Source: Saprospiraceae bacterium
GTDB lineage: Bacteria > Bacteroidota > Bacteroidia > Chitinophagales > Saprospiraceae
Direction of reading: 5' to 3'
NCBI GenBank assembly: GCA_016710585.1
Contig: JADJVN010000008.1
Location: 1 to 16,544, forward strand
DNA length: 16,544 nt
Below are positions 1 through 6,770 of the stretch, piece after piece; within the stretch, counting starts at the first letter, position 1, and each line of letters opens with the position of its first letter. A program made the position numbers and the translations under genes. A model generated the notes under the pieces. That model searched no databases. It was not told the origin of the DNA and was given only the letters and a program-made list of their open reading frames with translations.

Positions 1-89
1 ATAAATTTTAGAAATCTATTTTAAAATAGTGCTTATTAAAATCTAAGACAAATTGTCCATTTCAGTATAATATTTGTAAAAGAATTAAA
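1..89. other. AT-rich leader upstream of the thioredoxin/ApbE cluster
   Basis: I see no coding frame here. The only possible signal is an AATATTTG stretch at 69-76 that resembles a Bacteroidota -7 box (TAnnTTTG) with one mismatch, 14 bases before the first ATG of the cluster. No matching -33 element is visible at the proper distance, so a promoter here is only a suggestion. Confidence 0.25.
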
Positions 90-553
90 ATGATGAACAA
101 TCAAAATAAAGAATTTCTTGTTTTTGTCGTATGTTAAATTTGATCTTGCTTTTTACACACTTTAGTTAATAACCCTTCTCAAACATGGCTTACTGATTTT
201 AATAAAGCTAGGAAATTCAGGTCAATAGTGAGCATAATATTTTTTACTAAGTTTTTCAGGATCTGATTGGTGTATTCCATGTATGAAAATGAAGAGAGAT
301 TACTAATTCTTCAGAATTTTAAGCTATGCTGAAAAAAACTTGAATTTGTGAATGCTGATTTTCCTAGAAAAAAGAAAACAAATTATCAGCAGAAGTTCAA
401 AAACAAAATGAATTCTTGGCGAGTCAATCCATAAAAAGTGCTATTTTTCTGTGACCCTATTATTAAATGAAAAGGGAGAAATTCTAAAATCTTGGGAAGG
501 TTTGTAAAATGAGTCAAAGAGATTTTGTAAAAAGAATTAAGCCAAATCAAATA
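90..553 (+). pseudogene. Thioredoxin-like protein, frameshifted
   Basis: Conceptual translation across several frames gives a thioredoxin-fold protein of about 150 residues. Landmarks in order are WLTDFNKA (186-209), FSGSDWCIPCMKMKRD with the redox motif WCIPC at 268-282, then LEFVNADFPRKKK (about 342-378), KLSAEVQKQNEFLASQ (about 382-430), LLLNEKGEILKSWEG (about 463-501) and a tail MSQRDFVKRIKPNQ (509-550). The CxxC, the 'ADFPR' strand and the 'G-LKSWEG' C-terminal part fit periplasmic thioredoxins of Bacteroidota. The first codons from 90 contain two in-frame stops, and at least four frame changes follow, so no single frame encodes the protein. It immediately precedes apbE, as in other genomes that carry this gene set. 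A role in keeping thiols of the envelope partners reduced is inference. Start and end are approximate. Confidence 0.7.
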
Positions 554-567
554 GTTTATTTTCAGAA

Positions 568-1483
568 ATGGAAGTCTTTCGTAAGCAAAAAATTGTTGGA
601 AATCAATTTGAAATTTGTATTTTTGCTGATAGCCAAGAATCGGCTGATGAGCCTATACAAATTGCCATTATGGAAATTCAACGCATTGAAAAATTATTAA
701 CTACATTTAGTGAAAGTAGTCAAACGAATCAGATCAATCAGAATGCTGAATTAAACCTGGTATTTCAGGTCGAACAGGAACTCATTGATTTAATAAAAGA
801 GGCTATTAGAATTTCTGGAAATTACTCAAAATACGCCTTTGATTTGAGCTATGGCCCAATCGACAAGTCTTTGTGGAATTTTGATGTTAGTATGACGTCT
901 GCCATCTGCAGAAACCGCAAGAAAAAGTGTAAGGCTGATCAATTATAAAAATTTTTACTCAATGAGAAAACTCTACGGTATTCCTAAAGAAAAGGAAATG
1001 AGGATAGGTTTTGGAGGAATAGGAAAGGTTATGCAGCAGAGATGGCTAAAAAAAAGTTATTGGAATTAGGAATTAAAAATGGAATCTCAATCAGCAGGAG
1101 ACCTTTGTACATGGGAAGGCAAATCGATGGAAGTGAATGGACAGTAGGGATTGCAGATCCAAATCAAAGCTAAGATCCATTGCTCAAATGAACATCTCCA
1201 GAAAGAGCAATTGCTACAAGCGGAAACTACGAAAAATTTATAAATATTGGTGGTAAAAAATACTCCCATACGATCAATCCAAAAACAGGATTGCCAATAA
1301 CCAAATTTCTAGTGTAACGATTATAAGTAGTCATGCAGAAATTGCTGATGCAATGGCAACTCCAGTGATGGTCATGGGGATCAATGCTGGATTATGCATG
1401 ATAAATCAAATAAAGATATAGCATGTATGATCATTGATGATTATGGAAAAATATATTTTTCAAATAATATTAATATCAAATAA
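568..1483 (+). pseudogene. apbE: FAD:protein FMN transferase (ApbE family), frameshifted
   Basis: ApbE proteins move FMN from FAD onto a Thr/Ser of target proteins using Mg2+, usually in the periplasm. The reconstructed product is about 300 residues. The start at 568 (MEVFRKQKIVGNQFEI) fits ApbE homologues that begin without a lipobox. Family blocks follow in order: EIQRIEKLLTTFSES (about 675-719), the FDLSYGPID-LWNFD block (about 838-882), MRIGFGGIGK then GYAAEMAKKKL (about 999-1058), DLCTW with GRQIDGSEWTVGIADPN (about 1100-1164), AIATSGNYEKF (about 1208-1240), YSHTINPKTGLP (about 1261-1296) and SSHAEIADAMATPVMVMG (about 1327-1380), which carries the Asp expected at the metal site. The end IYFSNNINIK-stop is at 1481-1483. 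At least six one-base frame changes separate these blocks. The stop overlaps the next ATG (TAATG), a sign of translational coupling. Family assignment is secure; whether the gene is truly broken is not. Confidence 0.85.
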
Positions 1484-1691
1484 TGAAAAAGGAATTTTTA
1501 TAGTAGCTGCTACCATGTTGATGTTATCTTCTTGCGCTACAGTATCTCGAGTATCAAGGATGTATATCAATGATAGTGAGATGGAACTGTCACTAAGAAC
1601 CGGAAAAAATTTGAACATGCTTTCAGTTGTACAGAGAAGGGGCTGCAGGAGCAACTGGGGGAAATCTGGTAGTGGATGTGGATGTAATTGA
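1483..1691 (+). CDS. DUF4266 small Cys-rich lipoprotein, frameshifted
   Basis: This short gene starts at the ATG overlapping the apbE stop and encodes about 69 residues. The product opens MKKG-FIVAATMLMLSSCATVS, a lipoprotein signal with lipobox LSSC, so it should be anchored to a membrane. The middle MYINDSEMELSLR matches the core of DUF4266, and the end is GSGCGCN. Two frame slips are visible: one just after MKK, and one pair near 1610-1640 where the expected 'YREGAAGATGG' lies in another frame. The function of DUF4266 is not established. The paired cysteines at the extreme C-terminus suggest metal or thiol chemistry, which is inference. It lies between apbE and the DUF3570 gene, the usual order for this set. 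Confidence 0.75.
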
Positions 1692-1725
1692 TAATTAAAA
1701 TTTAATTTTAAAAATTTTACATAAA

Positions 1726-2916
1726 ATGAAAAATAAATTTAATAATATTGTTTGTTTTGTTTAAAATTCTTCGGCCTTTCACAATCCAGAGAGGATAACA
1801 CAGGTTTTAAACTAAAGAAATTAAAATTTGAAGAAGCAACATTAGTTAGTAGCTATTATACACAAAATGGAAATCACTCAGCGGTAACAGGTGGTATTGG
1901 CACTGAGAAACTTAATGACAGTTCCAATTCATTTGGTTGTTTTTTAGCCATAAGGATAAAAAAATCGTATTCATAAGATCGGAATAGAGCTTGGATTTGA
2001 TACCTATTCTTCTGCCTCATCAAATAATATCGATCCATCAACTAGAAGCAGCGCCTAGGAAATGATCAAAGATTTATCCATCTATTTCATGGAATAGGAG
2101 CAACGAAAAGACTGGAAATTCATTAGGCGCAAATATTTCATTTTCAAAAAGAGGATTATACTTCATTTGGTAGTAGTATAAATTATGGTAAGTCATTTTA
2201 ATAAAACAAACTGATGTTAATGTAAAAGCCAGTGTTTTTTTAGATCAATGGAAACTAATTTATCCAATAGAGCTTCGTAGTTCGTCATCTGGACAAGGGC
2301 AATTCAGACAAAAGAAATATCTCAAAGCCTCGCAATACTTTTGATTTAACATTGGCATTATCATGTTGGCAAATAAACGATTTCAACTTGCTTTAATTTT
2401 GAACCAAACCTTCCAAAAAGGACAGTTATCTACCCTTATCATAGAGTTTATTTTAGGATACGACTAAAGTATTCATAGAAAACTTACCCTCTACGAGAAT
2501 GAAATTACCTTTGGATTTCGAGCTAATTCTTTCTTTGGTGACCACTTGGTTGCAAGGACTTTTTATCGATTTTATAAGATGATTGGGGACTAAAAGCCAA
2601 TACAATGGAATTGGAACTTGCAATTAAACTAAGTCCATTTTTTGACATTGACATAAATTATCGATATTATCAACAAAGTGCTATAGATGATTTTTTACAG
2701 AATATAAAGAGCATTCCATTAAGAAAATTTTATTCAAGTGATTATGACCTTTTCACTCGTTCACTAGTCAAGATTTGGATTAGGATTAAGTGGAAGCCAC
2801 TAGATGGCGTTAGGTGAGTGAAGCATTGGGATCAAATAGAGATGAGATATCTACATTACGATCGAAGTACTGATTTAAGTTCTGATATAGTTTCTCTATT
2901 GTTTAATTTTAAATAA
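1726..2916 (+). pseudogene. DUF3570 predicted outer-membrane protein, frameshifted
   Basis: From ATG 1726 (MKNKFNNIVCFV, signal-peptide-like) to the stop at 2914-2916 the frames together give a protein of about 395 residues, near the usual DUF3570 size. Recognisable blocks are LKFEEATLVSSYYTQNGNHS with AVTGGIGTEKLND (about 1828-1920), IGIELGFDTYSSASSNNIDP (about 1979-2038), SVFLDQWKLIYPIELR (about 2231-2277), PRNTFDLTLALS (about 2326-2362), FRANSFFGDHLVARTFYRFY (about 2516-2575), the long open stretch from MELELAIKLSPFFDIDINYR to FYSSDYDL (2605-2750), and MRYLHYDRSTDLSSDIVSLL ending in FNFK (2842-2913). The alternating polar/aromatic strands and terminal aromatic residues suggest an outer-membrane beta-barrel, consistent with how the family is usually described. 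Eight or more frame changes are needed. It ends the plus-strand cluster and may work with the thioredoxin, ApbE and DUF4266 proteins; the shared pathway is unknown. Confidence 0.75.
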
Positions 2917-2970
2917 AACAAAATTACAAAATTAAGATAGATTATCCCAATTTTAACAAACTTCATCAGT

Positions 2971-3011
2971 CTAATTGATTCAAAGCTATACCAAGCTAAT
3001 TGAATAAAGCT
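2971..3011. repeat. Short imperfect direct repeat between convergent genes
   Basis: CTAATTGATTCAAAGCT (2971-2987) recurs as CTAATTGAATAAAGCT (2996-3011), a 25-bp period. It lies in the 135-bp gap between the stop of the DUF3570 gene and the stop of the convergent minus-strand gene. No strong hairpin terminator is visible in the gap apart from a weak A6/T6 element near 3030-3043. Confidence 0.45.
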
Positions 3012-3051
3012 GTTTATCATTACTTTTCAAAAAAGATTTTTTGTTATTCGT

Positions 3052-4109
3052 TTAATTCTCATAAATCACAATCTCTTGGATTTCATTTTGTTGCCGCCGA
3101 ATAATATAATATCCCTTTGCAGATATTTTTTCTTCATAAATGAATTTTTATAGCTGCCATCTTCATTTAAATTCTGTTATAGGTTTTGAACCATCAAGGT
3201 ATTTGTAAATCTTTGATCACTAATTACTTTTTCTTTCAATGATTTGATTACTTTCATTGTACTTTATTGTAATATGTTTAAGTATATCCCCATTCTGGTT
3301 AAAGGAAATCTCTTCTAAGACATCTCCAACTCCTGGTGAGTAAAGCAAAATACGTTTTATAAAAACGACTATTTTCATTTCAAATAAACTAACTAATTAT
3401 AGTATCTGGATTGTTTTGGATTCTATATGAAGTACTTGTTTAGTTTTAATTTTAACTCCAGCATCGTTTTCATCAGCTTTACCGAGCATATTCTGCATTT
3501 CTTTAAACTCCTCTCTAGTATAATCGTAGCAACATATTTGATCTGATTCTGTTCTTTTGTGGATTGTATTAATGTGGAGATAATGCTTGTTTTAGATCAA
3601 TTGACTCGATATAGCCGTTTTCATAATACTTCATTTCACAATCTAAATCATTAGAACAGTTACCACATTTAGAATTTTCAAGTTGTGTTATTTGATTAGC
3701 TGCATTATAGAAAGATCTGTGAACTTATCACTTTGGCTATCGCCCATCAAAGGATATTTTGTTTCATTTAATACGACTTGATCCATAGAATTAAAACTAT
3801 CTCTTGAATAAAAATCTAATACTTGATCTGAATTTAATTTGTACTGAATATTCTCGTTGGGCTTATGTTTATAAATGATAGAATAGGAATAGCTACATGC
3901 AATTTTTTCACCACCAAGAACAATGTTTGTATCTCTTAGGAATTCACCTTCTTTGGAGAGTGAATAATGTAATTCATTTTTTTTTAGCTCATAATTTTCT
4001 CTTTTTTTAGGCTTTTGCGACTTTTGGTAACAAGTTGATATATTTCATTTTGGGCATTGCAGAAATTACAAACCGATATGAGTAGAATTGTTTGAATTAT
4101 ATTCTTCAT
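3052..4109 (-). pseudogene. Secreted protein of unknown function, paralog 1 (SKCxxC), frameshifted
   Basis: I do not recognise a named family. The start is ATG at 4109-4107, giving MKNIIQTILLISVCNFCNAQ, a clear signal peptide; the stop is at 3052-3054. About 350 residues are implied, with several frame changes. Readable blocks include EFLRDTNIVLGGEKIACSYS (about 3885-3945 by complement), NAANQITQLENSKCGNCSND (around 3650-3710), MKYYENGYIESI, FKEMQNMLGKADENDAG (around 3460-3510) and a C-terminus NEIQEIVIYEN. The gene at 5820-6631 has the same order of blocks: SKCIDC for SKCGNC, KIEYYDN for MKYYEN, ITYKF, LEDINYSENGDK for LEEISFNQNGDI, DGSYKN for YGSYKK, and KIEEMVIFEN at the end. This copy holds about 80 extra residues between the signal peptide and the SKCxxC motif. 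The repeated short Y/N/G-rich strands resemble MORN-like or YD-like antitoxin-style repeats only loosely. It lies downstream of the deiminase gene but after a terminator. Confidence 0.6.
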
Positions 4110-4115
4110 TATTTC

Positions 4116-4135
4116 TTTTTGTAAAAATAGAAATT
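4116..4135 (-). promoter_or_regulatory. Putative -7 promoter element shared by the two paralogs
   Basis: Read on the minus strand this is AATTTCTATTTTTACAAAAA, which ends 6 bases before the ATG at 4109. It contains TATTTTTA, one mismatch from the Bacteroidota -7 consensus TAnnTTTG. The identical 20 bases occur upstream of the paralogous gene at 5820-6631. No -33 TTG is seen at normal spacing. Such a short leader is common in this phylum. Confidence 0.45.
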
Positions 4136-4164
4136 ATATAATATTTAATCTATATTTAAGCAAT

Positions 4165-4199
4165 AAAATAGCTCATCTGAATTTAAAATGAGCTATTTT
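4165..4199 (-). terminator. Hairpin terminator of the deiminase gene
   Basis: A perfect 12-bp inverted repeat, AAAATAGCTCAT (4165-4176) and ATGAGCTATTTT (4188-4199), encloses an 11-base loop. Read on the minus strand it begins 29 bases after the deiminase stop codon and ends in a T-rich run, as expected for an intrinsic terminator. It separates the deiminase from paralog 1, so that gene probably has its own promoter. The A-rich left arm could also let it work in the other direction, but no plus-strand gene ends nearby. Confidence 0.8.
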
Positions 4200-4227
4200 T
4201 CTATATGCATTGATTTTAATCTAAGAA

Positions 4228-5359
4228 TTATTTCGGCTGTTGCTGCGTCACACAATGAATCATACCACCATTCTCATAGAGGTTCCGAACATCTATACCA
4301 ACGACTTTTCGAGTAGGATATAAAGATTGGATTAACATATTTGCCATAGCATCATTGGGATCATTATAGTTGGGTACAAGAACAGTTGTATTTGCAATAT
4401 AGTAATTTACATAAGAGCCTTTGAATCCCAAATCTTTTCCATAAGTAGTTACCACATTTTCCTTTGTCAATGGAAGTTTAAGAATTGTATAAGCTAATCC
4501 TGCTTTATTTTTTGCTGACAATAATTTGCTGATATCATCTTGTGGTACTTCCCATTCTTGTAGATCTGATTCACTCATTGTAACAATTGTAGAAGAATTG
4601 CCAAATCTTGCAAATCCATCTATATGCATATCTGTTATTTCTCTTCCAGCTTTTCCATTTAGCCAGATAAAATGTGTTGCACCTAAATATTTTGTAAAAA
4701 ATTTCCTCAGCCTGTACTTGACTCATGCTTGGATTTCTATTGCTATTCAAAATAGAACTTTTACAAGCCATTAATGCGCCATGTCCATCAATCTCGACAC
4801 TTCCACCCTCATTAATCATGATGTTATTTAAATCTACTTTTTCCATATTGAGATCCTGTGCCATTTTTGATGGAACCACATTACATTTTGAAAATTCTGT
4901 TTTTCCACCCCAACCATTGAATCCCCAATCTTCAATTACTAATTTACCTGTGCTATCGCGAACAAAAATTCCTGCATTATCTCTCGCCCACACATCATCT
5001 GTCTGATAGATTCTAAAATCTATTTTTGATAAGGATATTCCAGCACCATTGAGTAAAGCTATTACTCTGCTTTTTTCACCATTATCATAGACAATGATAT
5101 GTACGTTTTCGCTTTGTACAAGTGCTCTTATCATTTCGATCCAAGTAGGATCTAAATAATTTCTGAAATCAACACCATATTGATGCTCATGTGGCCACTG
5201 CAACCATGTACCTTCATGTGTTTCTGACTCTTCTGGCATCGTGTAGATTACTTTAACATCTGATGCAGGTGGATTTGACTTTCCGTCACCTTCTGAGCCA
5301 GAATCACAAGCCAAAAGAAGTGAAGATAATAAGAATAAAAAATATTTTAAATTTGACAT
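4228..5359 (-). CDS. Agmatine/peptidylarginine deiminase family lipoprotein (one frameshift)
   Basis: This family (PAD_porph, agmatine deiminase) hydrolyses guanidino groups, turning agmatine to N-carbamoylputrescine or peptidyl-arginine to citrulline. The product of about 376 residues starts MSNLKYFLFLLSSLLLAC, a lipoprotein signal with Cys18 as the likely lipidated residue, then a Gly/Ser-rich linker. Family motifs follow: EGTWLQWPHE (about 49-58), DDVWARDNAGIF (about 121-132, catalytic-site Asp), INEGGSVEIDG (about 182-192), SNRNPSMSQVQAEEI (about 206-220), TDMHIDGFARF (about 244-254, active-site His and Asp) and GGMIHCVTQQQP near the end with the nucleophilic Cys. One base is missing in an A6 run near 4695-4700; correcting it restores KYLGATHFIWLNGKAGREIT. 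With the frame repaired, all catalytic residues are present. Export makes a role on host or environmental arginine residues, or on external agmatine, possible; the substrate cannot be read from sequence. Confidence 0.85.
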
Positions 5360-5384
5360 ATTCTAATTGATAAAATTACAAAAA

Positions 5385-5780
5385 TTATTGTGGTTGCTGC
5401 TGAGTGACACAATGTATCATTCCTCCATTTTCATACAAATTCCACACATCTATTCCTATGACAGCTTTCGTTGGATACAAACTTTGCAATATATTTTTTG
5501 CTATAACATCATTTGGATCATTGTATGTTGGCATTAACACAACAGTGTTCGCTGTATAAAAATTCACATAAGACCCTTTATAACCCAAATTCTTTCCAAA
5601 AGTTGTAATTACATTATTTTTTGTCAAAGGCAATTGTTTGATCACGTAATTACTGCCATTGGCTTTATTTGAAGCGTATAGTTTTGTAATATCACTTTGT
5701 GGGACTTCCCAAAGATTTAGTTTTGTATTTTGATTTTTACTAGGTAAATATATCTTGGTAAATAATAAATAATTGCTCAA
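5385..5780 (-). pseudogene. Orphan C-terminal fragment of a second deiminase
   Basis: About 115 residues align closely with the last third of the neighbouring deiminase: WEVPQSDI / WEVPQDDI, KQLPLTKNNVITTFGKNLG, YKGSYVNFYTANTVVLMPTY, NDPNDVIAKNILQSLYPTK, VVGIDV-type NLYENGGMIHCVTQQQP. The nucleophilic Cys motif is kept, but the N-terminal two thirds, with the RD, EGGS and HxD elements, is missing. The frame opens just after an in-frame TAG and has no ATG before the homology; the only possible start is TTG at 5780. The first residues (SNYLLFTKIYLPSKNQ) do not match the neighbour. Similarity to the intact copy is clear but far from identical, so the duplication is not recent. It ends 25 bases before the intact gene's ATG. 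I take it as a truncated remnant, although a stand-alone role cannot be excluded. Confidence 0.75.
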
Positions 5781-5819
5781 CTAACAGTGTAAGCTCAATT
5801 AATTAAGTGCTAAAATCTA

Positions 5820-6631
5820 TTAATTCTCAAAAATCACCATCTCTTCAATTTTATCAGTTGCAGAATAGTTATAATATCCTATACAAATATTGTTTTCATA
5901 AATGTATTTTTTATAGCTGCCATATTCATTAAATTCAATCAATGGCTTTGAACCCTCATAAGTGTTTTTATAGCTTTTATTTGCCAATATATCATTCCTT
6001 TCGATGACTTCCATCTTATCATTATACTGAGTAGTCATGTATTTGTCTTTATCACCATTTTCAGAATAATTGATATCCTCTAGGACAAAACCATTTTTTG
6101 TAAGCAATGTATAATGTGATTTATAGTAACTATTTTTGTCCTTTTGAAACTTATAAGTTATTATGGTATCCGCAGTGTTTTGCACTCCAATATGATAATT
6201 CTGTTTACTCTTTGGTTCTTCAGGTTTTTTATCGCCTTTGTCTAAACTTTTCATCATTTCTTCAAATTTTGCACCCATTTTAAAAGTTGCTACATAAGTT
6301 ATAATATTGCTTTCCACAGAAGAGGAGATCGTAGTAGACATGATCTCAGACATCATTTCAATTTGCTTTATATATAGATTGTCGTAGTATTCGATCTTCA
6401 TCTCCATATTAATTGGGCAGTCAATACATTTGGATTGTGTCAGATGGTAGAATTTATCTTTATCGTTGTATTTGACTGTAGAAAACTTGTTCATAAAATT
6501 TCCATCAAGTTTTCAATGTTTTCCCTCATTGGTTGTGCTCTGCTCAATGTAATTATACCATATAATTCATTTTGAGAAAAACTAATATTCCAAACTAAGA
6601 GCAATGCAAATATTTGTGTCAGATTTTTCAT
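5820..6631 (-). CDS. Secreted protein of unknown function, paralog 2 (SKCxxC)
   Basis: The probable start is ATG at 6631-6629, giving the signal peptide MKNLTQIFALLLVWNISFSQ; one frame slip near 6490 joins this to the long open frame from about 6494 to the stop at 5820. The product is about 270 residues. Features in order are the signal peptide, a short ENIENLMEIL helix, YHLTQSKCIDCPINMEMKI (with CxxC), EMMSEIMSTTIS, FKMGAKFEEMMKSLDKGDKK (a charged segment followed by PEEPKSKQ), ADTIITYKF, LEDINYSENGDKDK, YGSYKKYIYENN and KIEEMVIFEN. It is a paralog of the gene at 3052-4109, but lacks about 80 residues between the signal peptide and the SKCxxC motif. No named family is recognised. The 39-bp gap to the deiminase remnant suggests a shared transcript with the deiminase genes. 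Confidence 0.65.
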
Positions 6632-6639
6632 CCTTCAAT

Positions 6640-6659
6640 TTTTTGTAAAAATAGAAATT
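6640..6659 (-). promoter_or_regulatory. Putative -7 promoter element of paralog 2
   Basis: This 20-bp stretch is identical to the one at 4116-4135 and lies 8 bases upstream of ATG 6631 on the minus strand. It carries TATTTTTA, near the TAnnTTTG consensus. Conservation at a matching distance from two diverged paralogs supports a functional element rather than chance. Confidence 0.45.
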
Positions 6660-6770
6660 TTTATTAAAGTTAGAAATGATATGATTGAAAAATTTTAAAG
6701 CTTAGATCAACACAGTCCATTCACTTTTGAATTATATTTTGTCAATGTATATTAATTCGTTTATTAAAAT

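Noticed and set aside
509..700. Separate 63-codon gene between thioredoxin and apbE.
   Set aside because: Its first 14 codons are the frameshifted C-terminus of the thioredoxin-like protein and the remainder is an out-of-frame reading of apbE.
1087..1269. Minus-strand 60-codon frame.
   Set aside because: It lies opposite the conserved DLCTWG to GNYEKF region of ApbE and has no features of its own.
4571..4700. Programmed frameshift in the deiminase gene.
   Set aside because: The slip is a simple homopolymer length change with no stimulatory structure, in a window full of similar slips in unrelated genes.
4526..5006. Plus-strand open frames across the deiminase gene.
   Set aside because: They lie antisense to a gene with clear family motifs and show no recognisable protein features.
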